The notes under the pieces: generated by a model
The model's database searches: none
The model's input: the letters and a program-made list of their open reading frames with translations, nothing else
What the model was told of the DNA's origin: nothing
Position numbers and translations under genes: made by a program
Source: Saccharopolyspora aridisoli
GTDB taxonomy: Bacteria > Actinomycetota > Actinomycetes > Mycobacteriales > Pseudonocardiaceae
Direction: 5' to 3'
Length of the DNA: 64,000 bases
Assembly: GCF_004348445.1 (NCBI RefSeq)
Contig: NZ_SMKV01000003.1
Span: 218,213-282,212 of the forward strand
Shown: positions 26,183 to 36,448 of the stretch, piece by piece
Layout: every line of letters begins with the position of its first letter
Position numbering within the stretch: position 1 is the first letter of the stretch

Positions 26183-29136
26183 GGCTGCACAGCCTGGAGG
26201 TCACCGCCTTCGGCCCGTACCGCGACCACCAGGTCGTGGACTTCGACCAGCTCGGCGCCGACGGGCTGTTCCTGCTGCACGGCGACACCGGAGCCGGCAA
26301 GACCACGCTGCTCGACGCCATCGCCTTCGCCCTCTACGGCGCCGTGCCGGGCGCGCGCAACGACGCCAAGCGGCTGCGCTGCGACACCGCCGCCGACGAG
26401 GTCGGCACCAGCGTCGTGCTGGAGCTGACGATCCAGGGCCAGCGGTTGCGGCTGGAACGCAGCCCGGAGTACCAGCGCCCGAAGAAGCGCGGCGAGGGCT
26501 GCACGACCCAGCAGGCGAAGGCGTCGCTGACCTGGATCGGCGGGACGCCGGACGCGCAGCCGCCGGAGGGTCTGACCCGCATCGACGAGGTCGGCCGGAC
26601 GGTGCAGCGGTTGCTGGGCATGAGCGTGGAGCAGTTCTTCCAAGTCGTGATGCTGCCGCAGGGCGAGTTCGCGAAGTTCCTGCGCGCCGACACCGGTGAA
26701 CGCGAGAAGCTGCTGGAGCGGCTGTTCGGCACCGAGCGGTTCGGCCAGGTCGAGAGCTGGTTCATCGACCGCCGCCGCGAGCGCCGCCGCGAGGTCGAAG
26801 CGCAGTCGCAGCAGGTCCGCGAGCTCAACGCCCGCATCTCGCAGGTGTCCGGAGCTCCGCAGACCTCTGAGGTGGGCGACGAGAACTGGCTGGAGGACAT
26901 CGAGAAGCAGGCGCTGCGCGACCTGGAGAGCACCGGCGCCGAGCACGCCCGGCTCCGCCGCGAACGCGACCAGGCCGAAGCGGCGCTGACCGAGCGCCGC
27001 GAACTCGCGGAGAAGGTCCGCCGCGTCCGCCAGGCCAACGCCACGCTCGCCGAGATCGACGCCAAGCAGGCCGAGCACGACGCCTGGCGGGCCGAGCGCG
27101 CCGCCGCCGCCCGCGCGGTCCCGGTGATCACCTCGCGCCGTGCCGCCGACCGCGCCGAGCAGGAGCGCGACCGCGCGCACGCCGAGGTCACCACGTGGGC
27201 CGACCGCTGCGAGGTCGACCCCGCGACCCCGCTCGGCGAGCTGCGCACCCGAGCGGGTGCCGAGCGCGAGCGGGCAGGTGCCCTGGCGCAGCTGATTCCC
27301 GAAGCGCAGCAGCAGGAATCCGACCAGCGCACGCTCGCCGAACTCACCGCCGCGATCACGGCGGACGAGGAGCGCGAGGCCGAACTCGTCGCCCAGCGCG
27401 ACGGGCTGCCGGACCGCATCACCGAGGTCCGCGAGCGCGTCGACGAGGCCAAGCACGCCGGAGTGCGTCTGGAAACCGTTCGCGCCCGGGGCACCGAGGT
27501 CACCGCCCTGCTGACCACCGCGCGCGAAATCCCCGCCGCGCAGCGGGAACTGGAGTCGGCGAGGACCCGCGCGCAGCAGGCCGTCGACGCCCACCAGCAG
27601 GCCCGCGACAGGTTGCAGGACCTGCGTTCCCGGCGGCTGGCGGGCATGGCCGCCGAGCTCGCCACCCGGCTCGCCGACGGCGAACCGTGCCCGGTCTGCG
27701 GCTCGGCCGAACACCCGTCCCCGAAGCGCCCGGTCGACGACCAGGTGCGCGCCGAGGACGAAGAAGCCGCCCAGACCACCGAACAGCGGGCCCAGACCGA
27801 GCGGGAACGCGCCACGACCGCGGCCCAGCAAGCCGAACAGCGGATCGCTCACCTGCGCGAACGCCTCGGTGAGCACACCGAGCCCGAACTGGCCGACGAG
27901 CTGGAGCAGCTGCGCGCCGAGCAGAACCGGCTGAGCGAGACCGCCGCCGACCTCGCCCGGCGGGAAACCGAGCTGACCAAGCTGGAGTCGGCCACCGACG
28001 AGCTCGGCGAGCAGATCTCTGCGCTGCGCACCAGGATCGCCGCATCGCGCAGCGAGAACAGCGCTCTCGCCAAGGCGATCGAGGAGCGCGAGGCCAGGTT
28101 GCGAGATGGGCGAGGCGACTTCGACAGCATCGCCGGCCGCCGCGCGCACCTGCTCGACGTCGCCGACAGGCTGGAACGGCTCATCGCCGCCCGCACGGCC
28201 CGCGATGACGCCGAGCAGCGCCTCGCCGAAGCGCGCGTCGCGCTCGCCGAAGCCGCCACCGCGGCGGATTTCGCGAACGTCGACGAAGCCCTGGCCGCCG
28301 AGCGCGACGAACAGCGCCTCGCCGAGCTGGACGAGTCGCTGGCCGAGGTCGACCGCCGCGCCGCGGGTGCGCGGGACGCGCTGGCCAGCGCCGAGCTGTT
28401 CGGCGTGGACACGGACACCGAGGTCGCTCTGGAGCGGGCTTCGGAGGCGGCGACCGTGGCCCGCGAGGCCGCTGAGCGCGCGGCGGCGCTGGCCCACCGC
28501 TCCGAGCAGCGGCACGCCGAGCTCGTCGACCTCGGCGGACGGCTCCGATCGGCGTGGGCGCAGCTGGGTCCGGCGATGACCGAGCACGCCGAGCTGGAAG
28601 CCCTGGCGGACGTCGTCAACGGGCGGGGTCAAAACGCGCGCAAGATGTCGCTGCGCGCCTACGTCCTGGCGGCCCGGTTGGAGGAGGTCGCGGTCGCCGC
28701 GACCCGCCGCCTGCAGCGGATGAGCGACGGCCGCTACTCGTTCGTGCACTCCGACGCGGCCGGTGCTCGCGGCACGCGCGGCGGCCTGGGCCTGGACGTC
28801 CTCGACGACTACTCGGGCAAGGTCCGTCCGGCCAAGACGCTCTCCGGCGGCGAATCGTTCCTGGCCTCGCTGTCACTGGCGCTGGGCCTGGCTGACGTCG
28901 TCGCGGCCGAGACCGGTGGCGCGCTGCTGGACACGCTGTTCATCGACGAGGGCTTCGGCACGCTCGACGCGGACGCGCTCGACCTGGTCATGGACACGCT
29001 CGACGAACTCCGCGCAGGTGGCAGGGTCGTCGGTCTGGTCTCCCACGTCGAGGAGATGCGCCAGCGCATCGCCGTCCGGCTCAGGGTCCGCAAGTCCCGC
29101 CACGGATCAAGCCTGGAGCTGTCAGGAACTGGTTAG
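26179..29136 (+). CDS. sbcC: Exonuclease subunit SbcC (SMC-like ATPase)
   Basis: The 985-aa Rad50-type ATPase has an N-terminal Walker [16 protein letters not shown] and long coiled coils on both sides of a zinc hook, Cys504-Pro-Val-Cys507. The C-terminal half holds the signature [20 protein letters not shown] and Walker [16 protein letters not shown]. It dimerises through the hook and controls SbcD nuclease activity on hairpin and broken DNA ends. The length is usual for actinobacteria. The coiled-coil segments are rich in Ala, Arg and Glu, which creates very long spurious frames on both strands. Copy C of the dispersed element follows. Confidence 0.95.
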   Translation: MRLHSLEVTAFGPYRDHQVVDFDQLGADGLFLLHGDTGAGKTTLLDAIAFALYGAVPGARNDAKRLRCDTAADEVGTSVVLELTIQGQRLRLERSPEYQRPKKRGEGCTTQQAKASLTWIGGTPDAQPPEGLTRIDEVGRTVQRLLGMSVEQFFQVVMLPQGEFAKFLRADTGEREKLLERLFGTERFGQVESWFIDRRRERRREVEAQSQQVRELNARISQVSGAPQTSEVGDENWLEDIEKQALRDLESTGAEHARLRRERDQAEAALTERRELAEKVRRVRQANATLAEIDAKQAEHDAWRAERAAAARAVPVITSRRAADRAEQERDRAHAEVTTWADRCEVDPATPLGELRTRAGAERERAGALAQLIPEAQQQESDQRTLAELTAAITADEEREAELVAQRDGLPDRITEVRERVDEAKHAGVRLETVRARGTEVTALLTTAREIPAAQRELESARTRAQQAVDAHQQARDRLQDLRSRRLAGMAAELATRLADGEPCPVCGSAEHPSPKRPVDDQVRAEDEEAAQTTEQRAQTERERATTAAQQAEQRIAHLRERLGEHTEPELADELEQLRAEQNRLSETAADLARRETELTKLESATDELGEQISALRTRIAASRSENSALAKAIEEREARLRDGRGDFDSIAGRRAHLLDVADRLERLIAARTARDDAEQRLAEARVALAEAATAADFANVDEALAAERDEQRLAELDESLAEVDRRAAGARDALASAELFGVDTDTEVALERASEAATVAREAAERAAALAHRSEQRHAELVDLGGRLRSAWAQLGPAMTEHAELEALADVVNGRGQNARKMSLRAYVLAARLEEVAVAATRRLQRMSDGRYSFVHSDAAGARGTRGGLGLDVLDDYSGKVRPAKTLSGGESFLASLSLALGLADVVAAETGGALLDTLFIDEGFGTLDADALDLVMDTLDELRAGGRVVGLVSHVEEMRQRIAVRLRVRKSRHGSSLELSGTG

Positions 29137-29160
29137 GCCACCGTTCTCCCAAATTCCAGG

Positions 29161-29275
29161 TGGCTGAACCGCAGCGGTGCCTGGAACCGGGCGCCACTCC
29201 CGAGGTGCGCCGATGCACGCGTCGCGACTCCCGCCCGGCCCCGGAGAACCGCTGAGAAGCCGCGGCGGTGCGAGC
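29161..29275 (+). repeat. Dispersed intergenic element, copy C (degenerate)
   Basis: Copy C lies between convergent sbcC and ogt. It shares GGAACCGGGCGCCACTCCC and GATGCACGCGTCGCG (from 29212) and the right block AAGCCGCGGCGGTGC with copy A. I do not see the terminal hairpin, so the copy may have lost its 3' end. Confidence 0.6.
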
Positions 29276-29299
29276 TGGGTCCCACACCTGCAGCAACGG

Positions 29300-29824
29300 C
29301 TACGCCTGCCCTTTCGACAGCTCCTGGGAGTTGCGGCGCTCGTGTTCCAGGAGCCACTTCTTGCGGTCGGAGCCCCAGCGGAACTCGCCCACCGAACCGT
29401 CGCTGCGGACGATGCGGTGGCAGGGAACGAACAGCGCTGCGGCGTTGCGCGAGCACGCCGTCGCCGCGGCCCGGACCGCGCGGGGTTTCCCGGTGAGACC
29501 GGCGAATTCGGAGTAGCTGAACAGCTTTCCGGGGGTGACGGTGCGCAGCACGTTCCACGCGTGCTGCAAGTAGGGCCCGGAGTGCTGGCTGACCGGGATG
29601 TCGTCGATGGCCTCCAGATCGCCCTCGTGGTAGGCGATGATCGCCTTGGTCACGGGGCCGAGGTCGTCTACCTGCACCAGCTCCTCGAACATCAGCGACG
29701 GCGCGACCTGCGGCAGCAGGTCATCGGTCCAGGCCGTCCAGCCGGAGGCGAGCACGAGGCCGTCGGTGTCGACCACCGCGCAGAACGGTCCCGCCGGTGT
29801 TTCCACAGTGGACCACTTGATCAC
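29300..29824 (-). CDS. ogt: Methylated-DNA--protein-cysteine methyltransferase
   Basis: The 174-aa suicide repair protein transfers the alkyl group from O6-alkylguanine to its own cysteine. The active-site motif appears as FVPCHRIVRSDGS, preceded by the helix-turn-helix region with GKLFSYSEFAGLTGKPRAVRAA and the conserved ACSRNAAAL (Asn hinge). The C-terminus (WLLEHERRNSQ) is typical. It lies 34 bases downstream of the Ada-AlkA gene on the same strand, so the two form an alkylation-repair operon. Confidence 0.94.
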   Translation of the reverse strand: MIKWSTVETPAGPFCAVVDTDGLVLASGWTAWTDDLLPQVAPSLMFEELVQVDDLGPVTKAIIAYHEGDLEAIDDIPVSQHSGPYLQHAWNVLRTVTPGKLFSYSEFAGLTGKPRAVRAAATACSRNAAALFVPCHRIVRSDGSVGEFRWGSDRKKWLLEHERRNSQELSKGQA

Positions 29825-29858
29825 GATTTCTCCCAGGGTTCGAAGGGTTCCTGCCGTG

Positions 29859-31307
29859 TCACCGGCCGTTGCTCGCGGCTTCCCACAACAGCACGCCGGC
29901 GTAGGAGCGCCACGGGCTCCACCGCCTGGCCTGCGCGGACAGAGCGGCGGGTTCTCCGGGGATTCCTAGCAGCCCCGCACCCCGCCTCAAGGCCAGATCA
30001 CCGGAAAGGAGCACATCGGGGGCCCCGAGCAACCGCATCACCACGTAGCTCGACGTCCACGGGCCCACGCCCCGGATGCGCTCCAGGTCTTCGCGCAGCT
30101 CCGCCTCGTCGCGCCCGGGGTGCAGCGCGAGCCGCCCCTCGGCGACGGCGGCCGCCACGTCCCGCACCGTTTCCGCACGTCGCCGGGGTCCGGGCAGCGC
30201 TGCGGCCGCGTGCTCGGCGAGCACCTCGGCGGTGGGGAACAGCTTGGTCACCCCGCCTTCGGGGTGCGGCAGTTCGTCACCGAGCTCCGTGACGAGCCGT
30301 TCGGTGGCCGAGCGCGCGGCGGCGACCGAGATCTGCTGGCCGACCACCGACCGCACCACGATCTCCAGCCCGTCCACCGCCCCCGGCACGCGAACCCCGG
30401 GGGAGCGCTCGACGGATTCACGCAGCAACGGGTCGGAGCCGAGCACCTCGTCGATCGCGACCGGATCGGCGTCGAGGTCCAGCAACCGGCGCAGCCTCGC
30501 CACCGCGCTGCCCAGATCCCGCAGGTCGGACAGCCGCAGCGTGCAGGAGACGTGCTTGTCCGCAGGTCGCAGCTTCGCGATGCCGGTGCCGTGGGGAAGT
30601 CGCAGCGACCGCGAGTAGCAGCCGTCCCCGGACTCCTCCATCCCGGTCAGCGCCCGGCGGACCAGGAACCGCAGCACACCTGCGATGTCGCACGGCGCGC
30701 GGAACGGCAGCCGCAGCCGCACGGTCCCCGCCCCGCTGGGCGCACCGCGCTTCTGCCCGCGCAGTTCGGTGGGCGTGCGTCCGAAGATCTCCCGCATGGT
30801 GTCGTTGAACTGCCGCAGGCTCGCGAAGCCGGCCGCGAACGCCACGTCGCTGAACGAGATGTCGGTCGTCTCGATCAGCACCCGCGCGGAATGCGCCCTG
30901 TTCGCCCGCGCCAGCCCCAGCGGGCCCGCGCCGAGCTCCGAGGTGAGCACCCTGGTCAGGTGCCGCTCGGAGTAGCCGAGCTCGTCGGCCAGGCCCTGCA
31001 CCCCGCAGCGGTCGACGACTCCGTCGCTGATCAGCCGCATCGCGCGCCCGGCGAGGTCAGCCCGCAGATCCCACTCGGGGGATCCGGGGACCGCGTCGGG
31101 CAGGCAGCGGCGGCACGCCCGGTACCCGGCGGCCTGCGCGGCGGCAGCGGTCGGGTAGAACGCGCTGTTGCTGCGCTGGGGCGTGCGAGCCGGGCAGGAC
31201 GGCCGGCAGTAGATCCCGGTCGACCGCACGGCGTGGATGAAGCAGCCGTCGAAACGCGCGTCACGTGCGGCCACGGCTCTGAACGCATCCTCTGTTCCCA
31301 CCAGCAC
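29859..31307 (-). CDS. Ada-AlkA fusion: alkylation sensor and 3-methyladenine DNA glycosylase
   Basis: The 482-aa multidomain protein begins with an Ada metal-binding domain (IYCRPSC and ACRRC supply the four zinc cysteines, one being the methylphosphotriester acceptor). An AraC-type helix-turn-helix follows (about residues 90-185, VQGLADELGYSERHLTRVL and FGRTPTELR). The C-terminal half is an AlkA N-domain plus HhH-GPD glycosylase, with VVGQQISVAAA and RIRGVGPWTSSYVVMR. Such fusions couple methyl-triggered transcription activation with base excision and are known in actinobacteria. It probably activates its own operon with ogt. Confidence 0.94.
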   Translation of the reverse strand: MLVGTEDAFRAVAARDARFDGCFIHAVRSTGIYCRPSCPARTPQRSNSAFYPTAAAAQAAGYRACRRCLPDAVPGSPEWDLRADLAGRAMRLISDGVVDRCGVQGLADELGYSERHLTRVLTSELGAGPLGLARANRAHSARVLIETTDISFSDVAFAAGFASLRQFNDTMREIFGRTPTELRGQKRGAPSGAGTVRLRLPFRAPCDIAGVLRFLVRRALTGMEESGDGCYSRSLRLPHGTGIAKLRPADKHVSCTLRLSDLRDLGSAVARLRRLLDLDADPVAIDEVLGSDPLLRESVERSPGVRVPGAVDGLEIVVRSVVGQQISVAAARSATERLVTELGDELPHPEGGVTKLFPTAEVLAEHAAAALPGPRRRAETVRDVAAAVAEGRLALHPGRDEAELREDLERIRGVGPWTSSYVVMRLLGAPDVLLSGDLALRRGAGLLGIPGEPAALSAQARRWSPWRSYAGVLLWEAASNGR

Positions 31308-31399
31308 GACCTCGATGTTCCCAGCGCGGGGGAGCGGTTACTAGCGGGAATCGGACACGGCGGGCACGACCGGGCCCGAGGGTCCGGGAGCGGAGCGCC

Positions 31400-31405
31400 T
31401 AAACT
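31400..31405 (+). promoter_or_regulatory. TAnnnT box placed for a leaderless ychF transcript
   Basis: TAAACT lies 8 nt before the ychF GTG at 31414. Confidence 0.5.
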
Positions 31406-31413
31406 CCCAAGAC

Positions 31414-32493
<1,080 letters not shown>

Positions 32494-32513
32494 TTTGCCG
32501 GGAGTGAGAAGAA

Positions 32514-34046
32514 GTGAGCAACGAAGCTGCAGCTCAACAGCGCGGAGTCTTGAAGGACGCGCCGACGCACTTGCTTCGACAACTCCGGCTGCCTTCGCGG
32601 TATGAATCCTTGATCGCGACGGTCGAGACCAAAATCGCCCAACTACTTGTCGAGCCTAGTGACGCGACGCTCGACGCCTTCCGAAAGGCTGCTCTTCATA
32701 TCCGAAGTCGTTCGCGGGGAATCTTTTTGCCGGTGTTCGCGGATTCGGGCACGGGAAAGACGACACTGGTCAGTAATCTGGAAGCCTGGATTCCAGAGCA
32801 GTACGGACCTACCGCGCGTCTAGCTGGAGGCGAGGTATCAGCAGATCGGCTGCGACAAGCCGTCGCGTCAACCGTGCAGGAGCATGGGCTTCCGGTTAAT
32901 GACAATCGCATTCTTGTGATCAACGTTGACGATCGCGAAAGTGACCCGCCTACAGATAAAGAAATCGCGCAGATCAAGTCATTCGTTCGAGAATCTGGCG
33001 AGGGTGCTTATGGGCTGGGATCCAGAACTCTAGTTGTGTGGCCCGAGACGTCACGATCTATGGCTGAGATAATGGCGAGTAACTATGAGCAGCGCGCCGG
33101 TCGGTCGCCAATCGAAATTCCGGTAAGGGTGGAGGGGCCGGGTCGCGAGGCTTGGCCCTCGTTGGCCGTCGCAACCTTAAAGCTTGTTAACTCCATTGAT
33201 CGCCTAGAGGACCTCGGGGTTCAACCCGCTAATTATGACCCAGGAGCCTTTTCCACTATAGGTGATTTCTTGGACCAGATCAGTGCCGATTTTGTCAGCT
33301 TGCTTGATGAGTTGCTGAAGTCGACACGGAAGCCTGTTCGCCTAGTGATCGTGTTCGCCAGTGAAAGCGGAAATGCTGGCGTTCTTAATCAGCTGACGAG
33401 TGGCTACCGATATGGATTGGTCGACGCCGACAAGCTTGTCGCGGCGACCCCCGCGAGTGTCATCGGTAAGTGGTGGTTGAGCCGAATGGGTCTACTTATT
33501 CAAACCATCGTGAGATTAGATGCACGCGTTGTATACGCGGGACCGTCGCTGGTCGTTCCGGTAGTCAACAGGTATGGGCCCGAGGAAGCTCGTCAACTGT
33601 TGGTCGAGCTTGGTAACGCTCAGAAGTCGCCTAGTGAAATTTCCTCGTACTTTGAGCGGTCGGACTTCGGTAAGTTGTTACAAGGGACCGCCTCGGCTAC
33701 TGCTGAGTCACGTGGTAATCCCGCAGTTGACTCGGTTGCAGCCTATGGGCTCCTAGCTGAGAGTATCGGTTTTGGTTCCGGTCGAGATAAAAAGTTCAAC
33801 AGGGCCTTTGGTGACTTCCTCAATCAGGCTCAGCCTTCGCTTGGTGAGGTGACGGTGGAGTCCAAGGCGGATGGGATTCCGCTCATACCTGACCTCAGTC
33901 TAAATGCTGATGACTACGTCTCGTGCGTTGAATTCCATTGGCGGTCGGGCGAGTACTTAGTCTCGGCGAACAGGTCTGCGGCTGCCCAGTACGTGTTGAC
34001 GAAGCTAAAGGCATACGCAACTGAACTTGGTTGGGTTTCTAACTGA
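32514..34046 (+). CDS. Low-G+C P-loop ATPase of unknown function (horizontally acquired)
   Basis: The 510-aa protein has a Walker A-like motif ADSGTGKTT (residues 76-84; the first Gly of the canonical motif is Ala) and a Walker B candidate ILVINVDD (Asp139-Asp140). I do not recognise the family. It has no signal peptide or membrane helix. Its C-terminus (EFHWRSGEYLVSANRSAAAQ) looks like a distinct small domain. Two sampled 60-base lines contain 29 and 30 G/C, against about 70% around it, and rare A/T-ending codons are common. A GTG start at 32514 lies 20 bases after ychF. Single-gene islets of this type are often phage-defence or mobile genes, but no direct evidence supports either. Confidence 0.75.
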   Translation: MSNEAAAQQRGVLKDAPTHLLRQLRLPSRYESLIATVETKIAQLLVEPSDATLDAFRKAALHIRSRSRGIFLPVFADSGTGKTTLVSNLEAWIPEQYGPTARLAGGEVSADRLRQAVASTVQEHGLPVNDNRILVINVDDRESDPPTDKEIAQIKSFVRESGEGAYGLGSRTLVVWPETSRSMAEIMASNYEQRAGRSPIEIPVRVEGPGREAWPSLAVATLKLVNSIDRLEDLGVQPANYDPGAFSTIGDFLDQISADFVSLLDELLKSTRKPVRLVIVFASESGNAGVLNQLTSGYRYGLVDADKLVAATPASVIGKWWLSRMGLLIQTIVRLDARVVYAGPSLVVPVVNRYGPEEARQLLVELGNAQKSPSEISSYFERSDFGKLLQGTASATAESRGNPAVDSVAAYGLLAESIGFGSGRDKKFNRAFGDFLNQAQPSLGEVTVESKADGIPLIPDLSLNADDYVSCVEFHWRSGEYLVSANRSAAAQYVLTKLKAYATELGWVSN

Positions 34047-34057
34047 CCTGAATCGAG

Positions 34058-34549
34058 ATTCTGCTGCGGCGCGACGGTGATGTGGGCGACTGCCGCTTGC
34101 TTCTCGGGCGTCGAGAGGTTCAGCGGTCCCGGACTGCGGCTTCGCGCGATCAGCGGCTCGACGGAGTCCTGCCGCCACTCCTGCGCGGCGGCGCTGACCT
34201 GGCCCAACAGGTCCTGCACCACGGGGTCTTCGGCGAGTCGACGCGCCACGCTGCTGTGGAACTGGGCAGCGTTGGCCTGGTCGGCGGCGTACGCCTGGAG
34301 GAAGGCCGGGTCATCGGTCAGCAGGAAAGCCTGCACGCGGTTCTCCTGCTGGGAGTAGGTCGTGACCAGGTTGGCGGTGCCGTTCTTCGCGGGCACGACC
34401 TTGGTGATCAGTTCCGTCGTCGAGTCCTCGACCCGCTGACGGAGGGCGAACATCCCGCCGGTGATCACCACGGTCACCACCATCAGTGCTCCGACGAGCG
34501 CGTAGAGGCGTCCCAGCAGGGAAAACCGTCCTCGCCGTCGTGGAGCCAT
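34058..34549 (-). pseudogene. Truncated sensor protein (CHASE3-like N-terminus), cut off by the islet
   Basis: From the ATG at 34549 the frame encodes a basic N-terminus, one membrane helix (LYALVGALMVVTVVITGGMF) and an extracytoplasmic helical domain. That domain (TTELITKVVPAKNGTANLVT and QENRVQAFLLTDDPAFLQAY) resembles CHASE3-type sensor domains of histidine kinases or chemoreceptors. After about 164 residues, at AHITVAPQQN, the frame runs into the low-G+C islet and continues meaninglessly antisense to it. No second membrane helix, HAMP or kinase domain follows. The most economical reading is that the islet inserted here and replaced the 3' part of the gene. Confidence 0.72.
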
Positions 34550-34582
34550 CCCACGAGTATGCGAGACCGGCGCGCACGACAC

Positions 34583-34870
34583 TGCTCAGGCGACGCATGC
34601 CTCGCCGGTGCGGGGAAGGCGGCCACGCCTATCTGTTGCAGGCCCTCGCCAGATCCTCACCGAACCCCTCCGAACGCGGCCTCCGCTGAGCCCGTGAGCG
34701 CGCCTTCCGGCTGCCCAGGGGCGAGGTCTCCCGGAGCGAACGGCGCAGACTGGCCGACGTGCTGAACGGCTGGCCGACCACCTCCGCGACTACGAAGCCT
34801 GACCGGCGGCCGGGTGAACCCGGGACCTTTCGGGGTTCCGTCCGACCACGGGACTGCTAGCGTCGGACGG
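34583..34870. other. Gap upstream of the D-amino-acid oxidase gene
   Basis: This 290-base stretch carries no complete gene. Around 34690-34800 a short plus-strand frame reads FRLPRGEVSRSERRRLADVL and, after a shift, LADHLRDYEA and a stop. That could be the tail of a decayed regulator, but the evidence is thin. The promoter of the oxidase gene lies at the right end. Confidence 0.35.
34858..34863 (+). promoter_or_regulatory. TAnnnT box placed for a leaderless oxidase transcript
   Basis: TAGCGT lies 7 nt before the GTG at 34871. Confidence 0.55.
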
Positions 34871-35818
34871 GTGAGTCCGGTACTCGTGATCGGCGCGGGC
34901 GTGCACGGCCTGACCTGCGGGGTCGTGCTCGCCGAAGCCGGTCGGCAAGTGCGGATCCGCACCGCTGAGCGGCCCCGCGAGACGACCTCGGCGGTCGCCG
35001 GGGCGATGTGGGGCCCGGCGCGGCTCAAACCACCGGAACGAGTCCTGTACTGGGCGACCCTCTCGCACGCCGAGTTCACCGCGCTGGCGCGCGACGAGGA
35101 CTCCGGCGTGCACCTGGCCTCCGGCCGGATGGCGGCGCGGTTCGACCTCGGCGACGTCGTCCCGCCGGAAACCAGGCTGATCCCCGACCTGCATCGGTGC
35201 GGGGAGCAGGAGCTGCCCGAGGGCTTCGTCTGGGGATGCCGGGGAACGGTCCCGCTGATCGACATGCCCCGCTACCTCGACCACCTCCTCGCCCGGTTCC
35301 AGGCGGCAGGCGGCGAGATCCTGCTGGCGTCCGTGCCGTCGCTGGCTGACGCCGTCGCCGAATCCGACACCGTCGTCAACTGCACCGGCGTCGGGGCGCA
35401 CGAACTCGTCGGCGACCCCGGCGTGCACCCGGTGCTCGGCCAGCACGTCGTGGTGCGCAACCCCGGCATCGAGGAGTACTTCATCGAGCTCAGCGAGGGC
35501 GGCGAGTTCACGTCGTGGATGCCGCACGGCGATCGCGTGGTGCTCGGCGGCATCTCCGTGGACCACGACTGGCGTCGGACACCGCGTGCCGAGATCAGCG
35601 CGCGGATCCGTCGCCGCGTCGCCCAGCTCGAACCGCGACTAGCCGACGCCGAGGTGCTGGAGGAGACAGTCGGGCTGCGGCCGGGCCGTGACTCGGTGCG
35701 GGTCGACGTCGAGCACTACGAAGGCGCCCGCATCATCCACGACTACGGCCACGCCGGTAGCGGGGTCGGGCTTTCCTGGGGCTGCGCCTTCGAGGTCGCC
35801 GACCTCGTCGAGGGCTAG
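34871..35818 (+). CDS. D-amino-acid oxidase family FAD enzyme
   Basis: The 315-aa protein starts with the FAD motif VIGAGVHGLTCGVVLAEAG and has the DAO-family blocks TSAVAGAMWGPARL, NCTGVGAHEL, HPVLGQHVVV and the C-terminal HDYGHAGSGVGLSWGCA that closes the FAD site. It should oxidise D-amino acids to 2-oxo acids, releasing ammonia and hydrogen peroxide; bacterial members may use other amines. I chose the GTG at 34871 because the FAD strand begins 4 residues later and a -10-like box sits just upstream. It stands alone; copy D follows in the convergent gap. Confidence 0.9.
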   Translation: MSPVLVIGAGVHGLTCGVVLAEAGRQVRIRTAERPRETTSAVAGAMWGPARLKPPERVLYWATLSHAEFTALARDEDSGVHLASGRMAARFDLGDVVPPETRLIPDLHRCGEQELPEGFVWGCRGTVPLIDMPRYLDHLLARFQAAGGEILLASVPSLADAVAESDTVVNCTGVGAHELVGDPGVHPVLGQHVVVRNPGIEEYFIELSEGGEFTSWMPHGDRVVLGGISVDHDWRRTPRAEISARIRRRVAQLEPRLADAEVLEETVGLRPGRDSVRVDVEHYEGARIIHDYGHAGSGVGLSWGCAFEVADLVEG

Positions 35819-35842
35819 GGGCCTGGTGGCGGGGTCGTTGGG

Positions 35843-36000
35843 CGTGGCGGTGCGGGTGGCGGGAACTGAGCGGCTTCGTGGACTCCGGGCGCCACTCCTG
35901 GTGCAAGTCCACCGATGCACGGCGTCGCGGCGTGCTCGCCACGAAGCCGCTGCAGTGCCAGCGGCGTAGGTGGTGCGAGGGGAATGCGGCTCCGCCGCAT
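35843..36000 (+). repeat. Dispersed intergenic element, copy D
   Basis: Copy D lies between convergent genes. Its core is GATGCACGGCGTCGCGGCGT (35914-35933). An internal hairpin GCCGCTG/CAGCGGC pairs 35946-35952 with 35959-35965. The terminal hairpin ATGCGGC-TCC-GCCGCAT is at 35984-36000. Confidence 0.8.
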
Positions 36001-36011
36001 CTCCACAACGC

Positions 36012-36305
36012 CTAGCCGAACTGCTCCACGACGCTGTCGATCTCCTGCGCCAGCGACGTGTCGTTGCTCGTGATGCCGCCCTTGAAGTGCGTCGACAGGT
36101 AGAACGTCACCGTCTTGTAGCGGATGTCGATGTCGGGGTGGTGGTTCTCGTTCTCGGCGATCTCGGCGATGCGCATGACAGCCTGGATGGCCTGCGGGAA
36201 CCCGGGGAAGTCGACCACGCGGACGATGTTGTCGCCGTCCCGGTGCCACTTCGGCAGGTGTTCCAGCGCCTCGGAGATCTGCGCGTCGGTGAGGAGTTCG
36301 GTCAT
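36012..36305 (-). CDS. 4a-hydroxytetrahydrobiopterin (pterin-4a-carbinolamine) dehydratase
   Basis: This 97-aa single-domain enzyme dehydrates pterin-4a-carbinolamine in tetrahydrobiopterin recycling, or acts in pterin-dependent hydroxylation. The family motif appears as NENHHPDIDIRYKTVTFYLSTH, with the two catalytic histidines, preceded by WHRDGDNIVRVVDFPGF. The ATG at 36305 has AGGGG just upstream and gives the standard length. Eleven codons upstream are open but unconserved. No phenylalanine hydroxylase gene is in the window. Confidence 0.92.
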   Translation of the reverse strand: MTELLTDAQISEALEHLPKWHRDGDNIVRVVDFPGFPQAIQAVMRIAEIAENENHHPDIDIRYKTVTFYLSTHFKGGITSNDTSLAQEIDSVVEQFG

Positions 36306-36448
36306 GCCCCTCATGGTGCCCGAGTCAGAGCTAATCGACCGCCTGCGGCGTGCCCAGTCTGAGATCGAGCTGAGAATCCGGCCGATCACTGTGAGAAGGC
36401 GCTAAGACCGGATGCTCGCGGCGGGTCGCGGTCGGCATGCTTGTCACC

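Noticed and set aside
26035..28749. A 904-codon minus-strand open frame opposite sbcC
   Set aside because: It is a G+C shadow of the Ala/Arg/Glu-rich coiled coil; it has low-complexity composition and no recognisable motif, while SbcC on the plus strand is complete.
34690..34801. Coding tail of a regulator upstream of the oxidase gene
   Set aside because: Only about 35 codons, needing a frameshift; recorded as a gap note rather than a gene.
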